Shown: piece after piece, positions 7,173 to 15,945 of the stretch
Layout of the letters: every line of letters starts with the position of its first letter
How positions within the stretch are numbered: position 1 is the first letter of the stretch
From: Mycobacteriales bacterium
GTDB lineage: Bacteria > Actinomycetota > Actinomycetes > Mycobacteriales > QHCE01
Length of the DNA: 36,619 nucleotides
Assembly (NCBI GenBank): GCA_013362805.1
Contig: JABFVL010000009.1
Span: forward strand, 1-36,619
Reading direction: 5' to 3'
The notes under the pieces: generated by a model
Databases searched by the model: none
What the model was told of the DNA's origin: nothing
What the model saw: only the letters and a program-made list of their open reading frames with translations
Made by a program: the position numbers and the translations under genes

Positions 7173-8066
7173 TCAGAGACGTACTCGACGTATCCACTGC
7201 TCTGGTGCACGTAGTTCGTGTGGGGTCGGCGGTGCCTCGGCCCATGCCTTGTTCAACAGCCGTGCGCCGCCCGCTTCAAGTATGTTGCTGGCGAATGCCC
7301 GACCAAGGCTATGTGCTTGAACCTCACCTGGCGTGCGGATGCCAGTCAATCTTCGGGAGAAGCGTTGTTCTTCGGGGTTGAACGCCTCGACATATTCGTC
7401 GCCTATGACGTCTCCGTAGCCCAGCCATGCGGAGGAGACACCGCTGGTGGTGTATCCACCGGTCAGGGTTATGGCGCCTAAGGGCGAGTACATCATTTCT
7501 TGCATCTGGGGATTTGCTCCAAGCACCCGCTGGAGTGTCAACTCGCTTGCCGTCATGAATCGCAGATGGGCGGTTCCGTCTAGTCCTGCCTCCACGGCCT
7601 GTGTGTTTTGCTCTTCAATGATGGGAGCAACCAGCATGACGTAGAGCCGATCACTAAATCCAGTGAGCAGTGAGGCGGTCTGGTGGCCCTGAGCGACCAA
7701 CGAGGTACCGAGCTGTTGGCCTTGTTCGGCAAGCCGTGCGCGTTCTTTCTGGTTGCGGTATCGCGCTTGCTCGCCCTTAAAATTGCGATGACGCTGCTGT
7801 ATTTCGAGTTGTCGCTGAACTGATTCCAAGGGGGTCACCACTTGAAGGAAGACTTGTTCCTCTGTGAGTTCAGCGGGAGCGCCTTCTGATAGTGAGGATT
7901 CAGCGGCCATGGCGTCGGTGCCGTTGATACGCGCGAACATATCGGCCGCGCCGATTTCTTCTTGCAGCCGAGCACGAAATTCGGTGCTGCCCCGAAAATT
8001 GCTCAGTTGTTTTTCCGCTAGACGTTCTGCGGTTAAGAGATCAAAGTCAAGCTTGATTTCTTTCAT
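7173..8066 (-). CDS. Protein of unknown function, 297 residues
   Basis: No family is recognised. The protein is soluble, without signal peptide or membrane segment. A charged, Gln/Arg/Glu-rich helical stretch at about 85-125 (QRQLEIQQRHRNFKGEQARYRN onwards) is likely a coiled coil. The middle contains hydrophobic strands and helices (LYVMLVAPIIEEQ), and a Gly/Thr-rich part follows (GAITLTGGYTTSG). It ends one base from the DUF488 frame, tail to tail. A perfect 29-base palindrome lies 13 bases upstream of the ATG, so expression is probably controlled either by a repressor or by a leader hairpin. Codon use looks like that of the neighbours. Confidence 0.75.
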   Translation of the reverse strand: MKEIKLDFDLLTAERLAEKQLSNFRGSTEFRARLQEEIGAADMFARINGTDAMAAESSLSEGAPAELTEEQVFLQVVTPLESVQRQLEIQQRHRNFKGEQARYRNQKERARLAEQGQQLGTSLVAQGHQTASLLTGFSDRLYVMLVAPIIEEQNTQAVEAGLDGTAHLRFMTASELTLQRVLGANPQMQEMMYSPLGAITLTGGYTTSGVSSAWLGYGDVIGDEYVEAFNPEEQRFSRRLTGIRTPGEVQAHSLGRAFASNILEAGGARLLNKAWAEAPPTPHELRAPEQWIRRVRL

Positions 8067-8078
8067 GACCCAACCATA

Positions 8079-8107
8079 CCTCGCGTTCGCTAATAGCGAA
8101 CGCGAGG
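8079..8107. promoter_or_regulatory. Perfect 29-bp palindrome ahead of the unknown gene
   Basis: Arms CCTCGCGTTCGCT (8079-8091) and AGCGAACGCGAGG (8095-8107) are exact complements around the 3-base centre AAT. It lies 13 bases upstream of the ATG at 8066 on the minus strand. As DNA it looks like an operator for a dimeric HTH repressor; as RNA it would be a very stable hairpin just before the ribosome binding site. Confidence 0.7.
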
Positions 8108-8204
8108 CTGTCGCCGCTCACATCAATCTCCATCTAGGTAAGCGCGATTGTGCCTAGTGGTCCAACTGCTCCTTGCCAAGATGCTGATTAGCGAGGACGA
8201 ATAA

Positions 8205-9053
8205 TCATCGCCCTCGCGGGTGGGTAATCAGTCGGCGGCTCGGGTCGGTGCGTTTCCTTCGATCCGCGCCGCAGGGGATAGCGGGTTCACCATGTCGCAT
8301 CCGGACAAGTTCACCCGTGATGTGTTCCATCACCTGATTTGCCGACTGGCGGGGTGATAGCTGGCCCGAGGTGACCTCCTTGTTCATGGACGGGCCGACG
8401 TGCACCCGCACTCGTGGGCGCCGGGCAATGTTGTATGCGGCGCGGCCGAGCCAGCGCACTTTGGAACGAGGATGTGTCGCCTTACTGTTAGGGACAGGAA
8501 AAACGTTCTGGGCGCCCCATTGCGTCACCGGAACTATTTCTGGTGTTCGGCCACCCCCTTTCGTGACCGCGGGCGCTAGTCGACCAACACCCGTGTAGGG
8601 CTTTTCCGGCCACAACTCAGGATCAAGACTTATCCGGCCCTCAGGAAAAATCGCGACGTCGTCTCCGTCTTGGAGCGCGGTGACGGTGCAATAAAACGCG
8701 GAAATTCTGCGCTGAGGATCTTCGGTCGATGGCACCGGCAAATAGTCCGCGCGCCGTGGGTATTTACCGAGGCGTCCAGTGAAAAAACGCTCCCCAGCCA
8801 TGATTCTGGGCGTCACCCCCATTTTGTGGAACGTCGCCAACAGCGCGAAGGTGTCGAAGCTCCCAATGTGATTAGCGGCGAAAATTCTTGGACCGTCATG
8901 GGGTGCAAGCTCACCCGTAACTTCGAACCTGGTGAGAATGCGAGCCGCGATGTATGCGACACGCTGCATTTCTCTGCGATATGTGGCCGATTTCAACGAT
9001 GTCACCGGTTCTTTCCCACAGGGCTTACGTGCTACTGGTGGCGAAGCCGACAC
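8205..9053 (-). CDS. PlsC-like 1-acylglycerol-3-phosphate acyltransferase
   Basis: This encodes 282 residues. The acyltransferase HX4D motif is NHIGSFD (residues 61-67) and the glycerolipid-binding motif is FPEGR (136-140), with the GKYPRRADYLPV block between them. Family members transfer an acyl chain to lysophosphatidate at the cytoplasmic face of the membrane. No long membrane segment is evident, only a short amphipathic N-terminal helix. The Arg/Pro-rich C-terminus is basic. The start is either the ATG at 9053 (AGGA about 8 bases upstream) or the GTG at 9005 (GGGAAAG upstream); the first 16 residues look poorly conserved. It is divergent from the SARP gene. The exact substrate (glycerophospholipid or another acyl acceptor) is not shown. 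Confidence 0.85.
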   Translation of the reverse strand: MSASPPVARKPCGKEPVTSLKSATYRREMQRVAYIAARILTRFEVTGELAPHDGPRIFAANHIGSFDTFALLATFHKMGVTPRIMAGERFFTGRLGKYPRRADYLPVPSTEDPQRRISAFYCTVTALQDGDDVAIFPEGRISLDPELWPEKPYTGVGRLAPAVTKGGGRTPEIVPVTQWGAQNVFPVPNSKATHPRSKVRWLGRAAYNIARRPRVRVHVGPSMNKEVTSGQLSPRQSANQVMEHITGELVRMRHGEPAIPCGADRRKRTDPSRRLITHPRGR

Positions 9054-9164
9054 ATGGACGGTTCCTATTCATACATACCTCACAGCGTGTATTGGGCGTT
9101 GACCGCATATTCACCGGTAAAAGCCGCACCGGCCGCCAGGGCTAGCCCATGAAAGGATCGGCTA

Positions 9165-12100
9165 GTGCAGATCGGGGTGCTGGGATCATTCGAGGTTCGC
9201 GCGGACGACGGTGCCGTTGTCGACGTGCCGGGCGCCCGATTGCGTGCCTTGTTGATCGCCCTCGCGCTTCAACCGGGCCGGGTCGTTCCCAAAACCGTGC
9301 TTGTCGAATGGATTTGGGGTGAACATCCGCCCGCCGACGCGGCGAATGCGTTGCAGCGCTTGGTTTCCCGACTTCGTAAAGCGCTCCCATTGGGGATAAT
9401 TGAGGGGCAAATAGGCGGCTACCGACTGATAGCCGACCCCGGCGCGGTTGACGCCGTGCGATTCGAGAACCTGGTTAGTCAAGCTCGCCACGGGGCAGGC
9501 GCGCGGCGCATCGATTTGCTGCGTGAGGCGCTCGCGCTCTGGCGGGGCAAAGCCATGCAAGATATCGATCTGCCTGACAGTCAGGCCTTCGACGCCTCGG
9601 TCACTCGACTTGAGGGGCTGCGCTTGGCCGCCATCGAAGATCGGTTTGATGCAGAAGTCAGCATCGGTCAGGGGGCGGAAGCGATCGTGGAGCTCACCGA
9701 CTTGGTGGCCGCGAATCCTCTTCGAGAACGCCTTGCCGCCGCCTTGATGCGCGCCCTTGTGGCGGCCGGTCGAGACACTGAAGCGCTGCTTGTCTACGAG
9801 CGCATCAAAGAAGCCCTGGTCGAGGCGCTCGGTGCCGACCCATCGCTAGAGCTGGCGGAACTGCACGGTGCCGTGTTGCGCGGCGAATTGAGCCGACGGG
9901 AACAGACTCGCAAAACCAATATGCGGGCCGAACTGACCAGCTTCATCGGCAAGGACACCGATGTCACCGCGGTCCGCGAACTCACCGCCGAACACCGGCT
10001 GACAACATTGATCGGGCCGGGTGGCTCCGGAAAAACCAGGCTTGCCACCGAAACCGCGCGCACGCTGCTAAATGATCTACCCGACGGGGCCTGGCTCGTG
10101 GAGCTGGCGGCCATTGATGTGAACAGCGACATCGCTCAGGCGACACTTGCCGGGCTCGGTCTCCGGGACGCTCTGCTTGGCGAGGCACCGTATGCCGAAC
10201 CGGTTGATCGGCTCATCGCCGCGATTCGCGAGCGGGAAATGTTGCTCATTCTCGACAATTGTGAGCACATCATCGAGTTCGCGGCGCTGTTCGCCGAGCG
10301 CTTGCTAGGGCAATGTCAACGGCTCCGGATCCTTGCGACGAGCAGAGAACCGCTAGGCATCACCGGGGAGGCACTGTGGCTAGTCGAGCCGTTGGCACTG
10401 CCGGAAAGCGATGCCCAGCCCAGCGAGATCACATCCGCGCCGGCCGTGCGATTGCTACGAGACCGGGCAAGCGCGGTGCGAAAAAATCTCGCCATCGACG
10501 CGGACACGCTGTCGACAATCGCGCGAATCTGTCGAGCGCTGGACGGCATGCCCCTCGCTATCGAACTTGCCGCCGCCAGGCTCCGCACGATGTCTATGGA
10601 GCAGCTCGCCAACCGGCTCGACGATCGTTTCCGGCTCCTGACGGGCGGTAGCCGTACCGCGCTGCCCAGGCATAAGACACTGCGCGCGGTGGTCGACTGG
10701 AGTTGGGAACTGCTCACCGAAGCCGAGCGGGTTGCTTTGCGCCGGCTCTCGATTTTCTCCGGTGGGGCCAGCCTCAAAGCGGCAGAACGGGTCTGTGCGG
10801 ATGACGCTGTGCACGCGGATGACGTTCTTGAGCTGCTCACCGCGCTGACCGAAAAATCTTTGCTCGTCGCCGAGGGCGGTGACGCGCCCCGCTACCGAAT
10901 GCTCGGCACCATCAAGGAATACGCCCATCAACGTCTCGTGGAAGCGGAAGAATCGGAATTGGCGCGGCGTGCTCATCTTGCCTATTTTTCTGAACTCCTC
11001 GAGGCCGCCGAGCCGCATCTTCGCCGCGCTGAACAGTTGAAATGGCTAGCCATCCTCGATGTTGAGCACGACAACATCACGTACGCGATGCGCGGCGCGC
11101 TCACCGCCACTGAGGCGCAAGCGGCGATGCGGATTGCCGCCGCCGCCGGTTGGTATTGGTGGCTGAGCGGGCATAGGTCCGAAGGCATGGAGCTGCTTAC
11201 CGCGGCCGCTAAAACGCCTGGTGAAGTCACCGATGAGAGCCGAGCCATGGTGTACGCGCTGATTGTCTTGTTCGTGAGCGCGGGCCGGGGTGACGAGCAC
11301 CAGGCCGAGGAATGGATCCACCAGGCATACCGTTTCAGTCGACGCGCTCAATCTGACAACCCGCTGTTGGGTTTGGTCGTCCCGCTGGAACGAATGCTGC
11401 GTGAGCCGGGCGAGTTTTTGCCCGCTTGGGAACCTTTGCTTGAGAACCAGGACCCGTGGGTGCGTGCGTTGGCGCGATTGCAACTCGGCAAGATGCGGGT
11501 CATGCTCGGTCATGGTGGGCGGGACGCTGATGCCTATCTAGAAAGGGCGCTTGCCGATTTTCAGACGCTGGGAGAGCGATTCGGAATTTCATTCGCACTA
11601 TCGGAACTGGCTGAACGAATTGCCACACGTGGCGAGTTCGCCGAGTCTTGTGAACTGTACGAGCAAGCGATCAGGGTTACTACCCAAGTTGGGGCCATCG
11701 AAGACCTTATTCGGATGCGGTCGCGACAGGCTGAGCTGTATTGGTTGCTTGGCGATCAGAATTCCAGTCGAGCCGCGATAGCCGAGGCGGAGCGAAGCGC
11801 GGAGCGAGTCACCTGGCCGGATGCGCTGGTTGAGTTGGCCTTTTCGAGAGCGGCGCTCGCTCGCTGGAGCGGAAATATTCAAGAGGCGTATCGGCAACTT
11901 GCTATGGCGGAGACGATCTTGGGTGAGGAAGCGGAGCGGGCGTACATCCGCGCGATAATGCACGATTCGCTGGGCTATCTTGCCGAGGATCTCAATGAAG
12001 CCCGTGAGCATCGCGCGGCAGCCTTCCAGGCCGCGACCGAAGCGGGGCATCCGCCGGTGATCTCGCCGATGTTGGTCGGAGTGGCGGATTTCGCTCTGCG

Positions 12101-12302
12101 TCTTAACCAGCCCGAGCAAGCCGCTCGGCTGCTCGCGGCAAGTGTTGACGTGCTGGGGCTTTTCAATCGTTCCCACCCGGATGCCACCCGGATCGAGCGG
12201 GCTACCAGAGAGAGCCTTGGCGAGGTGCGTTTTGCCCAAGCTACACGTGAGGGTTCGCAGACAAGCTGGTCTGAGTTGATAGCGGTGACTCTCGCGTCCT
12301 AA
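9165..12302 (+). CDS. AfsR/SARP-type regulator: HTH-BTAD-NB-ARC-TPR
   Basis: This large protein has 1045 residues. Domains in order: an OmpR-like winged helix (about 1-90, beginning MQIGVLGSFEVR), a bacterial transcriptional activation (BTAD) domain (about 90-235), an NB-ARC STAND ATPase with Walker A GPGGSGKTR (about 283-291), Walker B LLILDNCEH (about 360-368) and the GMPLAIELAAARLR motif (about 460), and a C-terminal TPR-like superhelix (about 610-1045). Such proteins activate specialised-metabolite or developmental genes, with ATP binding acting as a switch. The start is GTG with AAGGA about 9 bases upstream. No biosynthetic cluster is visible nearby, so its targets may lie elsewhere; the divergent PlsC gene and the exporter downstream are candidates. 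Confidence 0.92.
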   Translation: MQIGVLGSFEVRADDGAVVDVPGARLRALLIALALQPGRVVPKTVLVEWIWGEHPPADAANALQRLVSRLRKALPLGIIEGQIGGYRLIADPGAVDAVRFENLVSQARHGAGARRIDLLREALALWRGKAMQDIDLPDSQAFDASVTRLEGLRLAAIEDRFDAEVSIGQGAEAIVELTDLVAANPLRERLAAALMRALVAAGRDTEALLVYERIKEALVEALGADPSLELAELHGAVLRGELSRREQTRKTNMRAELTSFIGKDTDVTAVRELTAEHRLTTLIGPGGSGKTRLATETARTLLNDLPDGAWLVELAAIDVNSDIAQATLAGLGLRDALLGEAPYAEPVDRLIAAIREREMLLILDNCEHIIEFAALFAERLLGQCQRLRILATSREPLGITGEALWLVEPLALPESDAQPSEITSAPAVRLLRDRASAVRKNLAIDADTLSTIARICRALDGMPLAIELAAARLRTMSMEQLANRLDDRFRLLTGGSRTALPRHKTLRAVVDWSWELLTEAERVALRRLSIFSGGASLKAAERVCADDAVHADDVLELLTALTEKSLLVAEGGDAPRYRMLGTIKEYAHQRLVEAEESELARRAHLAYFSELLEAAEPHLRRAEQLKWLAILDVEHDNITYAMRGALTATEAQAAMRIAAAAGWYWWLSGHRSEGMELLTAAAKTPGEVTDESRAMVYALIVLFVSAGRGDEHQAEEWIHQAYRFSRRAQSDNPLLGLVVPLERMLREPGEFLPAWEPLLENQDPWVRALARLQLGKMRVMLGHGGRDADAYLERALADFQTLGERFGISFALSELAERIATRGEFAESCELYEQAIRVTTQVGAIEDLIRMRSRQAELYWLLGDQNSSRAAIAEAERSAERVTWPDALVELAFSRAALARWSGNIQEAYRQLAMAETILGEEAERAYIRAIMHDSLGYLAEDLNEAREHRAAAFQAATEAGHPPVISPMLVGVADFALRLNQPEQAARLLAASVDVLGLFNRSHPDATRIERATRESLGEVRFAQATREGSQTSWSELIAVTLAS

Positions 12303-12311
12303 ATGGCGGGT

Positions 12312-12533
12312 TCAGCTGGTCGCACGTGTGATGATGATGCCACCATGCCGGGTGTGGGTATTGAACATGACAGTGTCGCCCGATTCCAATCGCTGACACC
12401 GCTCTCGGCGCGGTCAATGTGCTGCCGCTGCTCAGTTGCTGTTGGCTGAGGCTCGACCGATCCACACATGTCCGTCAGCCCCGGCGACAACAACGGTAGC
12501 GGCGATTGCCCTAGGGGTACTGAATGTGGGCAT
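12312..12533 (-). pseudogene. Shortened DUF4097-type gene remnant
   Basis: An ATG at 12533 is preceded by AGGAGAG at a normal distance, and the first residues, MPTFSTPRAIAATV, match the usual opening of actinobacterial DUF4097 beta-strand repeat proteins. The frame ends at a TGA (12434-12432) after 33 residues. In another frame, closer to 12312, a typical terminal strand reads ESGDTVMFNTHTRHGGIIITRA before a TGA at 12314-12312. Intact family members have about 200-280 residues, so most of the gene is gone and the two ends are out of frame. In many actinobacteria a DUF4097 gene sits next to a DrrA/DrrB-like exporter, as here. The function of the family is unknown. Confidence 0.5.
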
Positions 12534-12578
12534 GACAGCTCTCCTGGTCTCCGAAATAGCGTGGTGGAAGCACGACCT

Positions 12579-12603
12579 GGCGCGCGCCGGGGCTGCGCGC
12601 GCC
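12579..12603. terminator. GC-rich hairpin after the ABC permease
   Basis: Arms GGCGCGCGC (12579-12587) and GCGCGCGCC (12595-12603) with a 7-base loop lie 29 bases downstream of the permease stop on the minus strand. No T-run is present. It probably ends the exporter transcript or lies between it and the DUF4097 remnant. Confidence 0.45.
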
Positions 12604-12631
12604 TCGTGATCGCCGGCCAACTCTTACGGGG

Positions 12632-13381
12632 TCAAGCCCGCTTCTTGAAGGTGGAAGAAGCCCATAGGTATCCGGCCAGGGCGATTCCGATGCACCAAGC
12701 GATCGCGGCGATCGTGTCGCCGGTGTCCGGTGTGCCGTTCAGCAAGCCCCGCATGCTTTCGATGATCGGCGTGAATGGCTGATATTCGGCGAACTGTTGG
12801 ACTCCGGGGCCCATCTTTTCCGCTGGCACAATCGCGCTGCTGAAGAACGGCAGCATGACCAGCGGGACGGAGGCTATACCCGCGGTTTCTGGTGTTTTCG
12901 CGGCCAAGCCCAGGGCCACTGTGAACCAGCCCGCGGCGAACCCGAGCAGCACGATCATCCCGGCCACGCTGATCCATTGGAGGAGGTTTGCCGAGGGGCG
13001 AAAGCCCAGCAAGAAGCCCACTGTAACCAGCGCCGCGACCGCCACCAGGTTAGTTAACACACTGGCGATAACGTGACCGGTCAGCACCGCGCCTCGAGAT
13101 ACGTCCATCACCTTGAACCGGTTGATGATGCCTTTAGTGATGTCGGAGTTCACTGACGTCGCGGTGGCTCCGAGTCCATAGCAGACGGCCATCAGCATCA
13201 TTCCCGGTGTGGCGTAGTCGATGTAGTCCCCGCCGACGTTGAACGCGTCTCCGAATACGTAGGCGAACATCAGCATCATCACGATGGGCATTAAGACCGC
13301 GTTGAATACGGTGGTGGGATTGCGGGCTATGTGCTTGAAGTTGCGGCGCAACATAACCATGGCGTGAGATTTGGCGCTCAT
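12632..13381 (-). CDS. DrrB-type ABC-2 exporter permease
   Basis: This encodes 249 residues of an ABC-2 membrane protein with about six hydrophobic segments: near residues 25-45 (FNAVLMPIVMMLMFAYVF), 60-80, 105-130 (VIASVLTNLVAVAALVTVGFLL), 140-165, 170-195 and 225-245. The N-terminal MVMLRRNFKHIARNP is a typical cytoplasmic elbow helix. It is the membrane half of a daunorubicin-resistance-like exporter, and the ATPase gene is directly upstream, sharing the 4 bases ATGA. The substrate is not known; candidates are hydrophobic drugs or lipids. The ribosome binding site lies inside the end of the ATPase gene, so translational coupling is likely. Confidence 0.92.
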   Translation of the reverse strand: MSAKSHAMVMLRRNFKHIARNPTTVFNAVLMPIVMMLMFAYVFGDAFNVGGDYIDYATPGMMLMAVCYGLGATATSVNSDITKGIINRFKVMDVSRGAVLTGHVIASVLTNLVAVAALVTVGFLLGFRPSANLLQWISVAGMIVLLGFAAGWFTVALGLAAKTPETAGIASVPLVMLPFFSSAIVPAEKMGPGVQQFAEYQPFTPIIESMRGLLNGTPDTGDTIAAIAWCIGIALAGYLWASSTFKKRA

Positions 13382-14322
13382 TTCGCTGCCTCCGTGCTGT
13401 GGGTTTGGCCCGTGAGGGCGAGGAAAACGTCATCTAGGTCTGGTGTTTGTACGGAGAACTCTTCGGCGCTGATTGAGTGCTCGTCGAGTGTGTCGAGCAG
13501 GGCCCGCACGGATTTGGTGCCTCCGTCGCCGGGTACTCGCAGGGTGAGGGCGTCATCGTCTCGGGTGGAGCCGGAGAAGATATGCGCCGCGGCGTCGAGC
13601 TCATGGGTAGTGGTGAATCGAAGCCGGATATGGGTTCCGGGAACTTGACGTTTCAGTTCTTCGGCGGTGCCTTGAGCTACCAGACGGCCCTGGTTGAGCA
13701 CGGCGATTTGGTCGGCGAGTTGATCGGCTTCCTCAAGGTATTGCGTGGTGAGGAAGATGGTCACTCCGTCGGCCACCAGGTCGCGGATGATTGTCCACAT
13801 GGTGCGGCGGCTGCGCGGGTCTAATCCGGTGGTGGGTTCATCTAGGAAGATGATGCGTGGATCGCCAACGAGTGTCATCGCCAGGTCCAGTTTCCGGCGC
13901 ATGCCTCCGGAATAGGTCGACACTGGCTTGGACGCCGATTCCACTAGTTCGAATCGCTCGAGCAGGTCGGCGATGATGCGCTTGCCCTCGTCCGTGGGCA
14001 CGGGGTTCAAGTCCACCATGAGTTGCAGGTTTTCCTGTCCCGTCAGGAGCTCATCTACCGCGGCGAATTGGCCGGTGACCCCGATCGCCGCGCGCACCGA
14101 TTTAGCCTCGGTAGCGACATCGTGGCCCGCGACGTGCACGGTTCCGCCGTCGGCTTTCATTAGCGTGGTGAGCACATTTACCGTCGTCGTCTTACCCGCT
14201 CCGTTGGGTCCAAGTAAGGAAAAGACGGTTCCCGCGCGCACGTCTAGATCGATGCCATCGAGAACAATTTTGTTCCCGTAGCTTTTCCGCAGCCCTGAAG
14301 CTGTAATCGCTGAACTAGTCAT
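13378..14322 (-). CDS. DrrA-type ABC exporter ATP-binding protein
   Basis: This encodes 314 residues. Walker A is GPNGAGKTT (about 38-46), the Q-loop region is GVTGQFAAVDELLTG, the ABC signature is YSGGMRRKL (about 138-146), Walker B is IIFLDEPTTGLD (about 158-169), and a switch His is in FLTTQYLEEAD as the DrrA variant Q. After the core, an extra domain of about 80 residues ends in DDVFLALTG, the DrrA C-terminal motif. It forms a complex with the permease encoded immediately downstream. A run of TGTCA/TGACA half-sites lies upstream at 14345-14372, possibly for a regulator encoded elsewhere. Confidence 0.95.
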   Translation of the reverse strand: MTSSAITASGLRKSYGNKIVLDGIDLDVRAGTVFSLLGPNGAGKTTTVNVLTTLMKADGGTVHVAGHDVATEAKSVRAAIGVTGQFAAVDELLTGQENLQLMVDLNPVPTDEGKRIIADLLERFELVESASKPVSTYSGGMRRKLDLAMTLVGDPRIIFLDEPTTGLDPRSRRTMWTIIRDLVADGVTIFLTTQYLEEADQLADQIAVLNQGRLVAQGTAEELKRQVPGTHIRLRFTTTHELDAAAHIFSGSTRDDDALTLRVPGDGGTKSVRALLDTLDEHSISAEEFSVQTPDLDDVFLALTGQTHSTEAAK

Positions 14323-14446
14323 GGGACTACCATCAACGCCCTACCTGACACCCACCTGTCATGACGCTGACATGGGAAGATCTGGTCGGGGCCGCCACGA
14401 ACTCATGTACGCTCTGAGCTGAGAAATTTTCGCGGAAGGAGTGAAC

Positions 14447-14890
14447 GTGTCTGCTGAAGCGTCGCTAGAGGAGACTTTGCGGGCGCTCGTTCCCGATGGG
14501 GAACACGGGCCGGTGGTTACCGACTATGTGAACAAGGTTCTTGGCTGGAATCCGAGAGCCGATGCCGCGGTCGAGAACGTTCGCGTGTTAATCGAGGCTT
14601 TGCGGAGGGAATCGGGTAATCGGGTAGGGGGAGCGGTTGACGTGGGGGCACGTCAGCACAAGGTTCCCGTTCTTATCCCCGTGTCTCCAGCGCGAGTAGT
14701 GCCGGGCGCGAGTCCGAGTGGGCTTGGGTCCCCGTCGAATCGTGAGGGCGGCACGGCTCGCGATGCGATTGGCCTGCGAATCCCAGTGGGGCGCCCTCGC
14801 GCGGCCCAAACCGTGGATACGTCGCCTGCTCCGCGAACGGCGGCGACTGCCGCTACTCCTGAGCCCACAAGGCGCAGAGTAATTCCCTAA
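14447..14890 (+). CDS. Small protein of unknown function, Pro/Ala-rich tail
   Basis: This encodes 147 residues. The GTG at 14447 is preceded by AAGGAG at an ideal distance; an earlier GTG at 14441 overlaps that site and is unlikely. The first 55 residues form predicted helices (LEETLRALVPDGEH, then DAAVENVRVLIEALRR). The rest is rich in Pro, Gly, Arg and Ala, and is likely disordered. No signal peptide or membrane segment is seen, and no family is recognised. It faces away from the exporter operon, with a promoter region of about 120 bases between them. Confidence 0.65.
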   Translation: MSAEASLEETLRALVPDGEHGPVVTDYVNKVLGWNPRADAAVENVRVLIEALRRESGNRVGGAVDVGARQHKVPVLIPVSPARVVPGASPSGLGSPSNREGGTARDAIGLRIPVGRPRAAQTVDTSPAPRTAATAATPEPTRRRVIP

Positions 14891-15091
14891 ATCTCGTGCG
14901 CACATGTCTGTGCGGCGTTATCCCCTTTGTGCCTAGTGTGACGTCTCGAGTTATGCGTGTATTGCAGCAGGCCTTGCTGGGCGAAATTTCCATAATGTGC
15001 GACGGCATGAGCCGTGAAATGCGTGGCTATCCGCATGAAACACATGATTATGGACGGCAAGCTCTACACATCGCGTGTCGAAGGGAATGCC

Positions 15092-15721
15092 ATGCCCACG
15101 AGGATGATCCGCCCTCTCATGGGGATTCTTTTTGTAGTTATTGTTTTCGTCGCTTTCGTAGTGGGTGGCGAGACCCCGCAGGTGGACGATTCCGGTCGCG
15201 ACATTGTGTCTTTCTATCGCGATAACGAAACTCAGCAACAAATTTCGGCGGCCCTACTCGCACTGGCCTGCGTCGCATTTCTTTTCTTTCTCAGCAGCGT
15301 TCGACAAACTCTCCGAGGGGCCATGGCGGACCGTGGCGGCTTCTCCGCTGTGGTTTTCGCTGGCGGAATTATGATCACGGTTGGGATTTCTATTTTCGCT
15401 GGCATTGGCTTCACTTTGGGCGATGCGGCCGATGACCTGCCTGGCGCGGCGATCCTGGCGCTGAACGCGCTCAACAGTAATCTGTTTTTCCCGGTGGCGG
15501 TTGGCACGGCGGTATTCAACCTGGGTTTGGGATTTGCCATTGTGCGCAATGGTGGCCTGCCCCGCTCTCTTGGCTGGGCGGCGATCGTCGTGGGCATCGC
15601 TGGAATCACTCCATTGGGCTTTTTCGCTTTCCTAGCCACGGGCGTGGTGATTATCTGGGCCAGCATCGCGATAACGCGCCTGGTGAAGGCGCCACAGTCA
15701 CCCTCAGATGTCGCTCCTTGA
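15092..15721 (+). CDS. Integral membrane protein, unknown function
   Basis: This encodes 209 residues, probably with five or six membrane segments: near 8-25 (GILFVVIVFVAFVVGG), 54-73 (ISAALLALACVAFLFFLSSV), 85-115, 130-165 and 172-200 (two segments). The loop after segment one carries FYRDNETQQQ, a pattern shared with many actinobacterial DUF4386-like membrane proteins. The ATG at 15092 is preceded by GAAGGGA; the longer frame to 15014 adds a hydrophilic N-terminus that I regard as untranslated. It ends with TGA at 15719-15721. The function is unknown. Confidence 0.75.
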   Translation: MPTRMIRPLMGILFVVIVFVAFVVGGETPQVDDSGRDIVSFYRDNETQQQISAALLALACVAFLFFLSSVRQTLRGAMADRGGFSAVVFAGGIMITVGISIFAGIGFTLGDAADDLPGAAILALNALNSNLFFPVAVGTAVFNLGLGFAIVRNGGLPRSLGWAAIVVGIAGITPLGFFAFLATGVVIIWASIAITRLVKAPQSPSDVAP

Positions 15722-15945
15722 CAGACATGCGTGCGAATAGGCAGCAGGTTCTGTGCGACTCGTTCGTCACCTATGTCGCAACAGTTACAGCGGCATCTGC
15801 TGGTTCACATGGCCTGGCCAGGGTATGTAATGTCGGCTCGGTCCATACCTCGCGCGGGCCAGCGAAATTGGGGTACAGCACTGGCTCCGCAGGGCAGTTA
15901 GGAACGCGGCTCACCTGCCGTGTACATGCCATATGGAGGACGTAC

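Noticed and set aside
14345..14372. TGACA/TGTCA repeats upstream of the exporter operon as an operator
   Set aside because: Half-sites of 5 bases are too short to claim a site; they are mentioned only as a hint in the ATPase entry.
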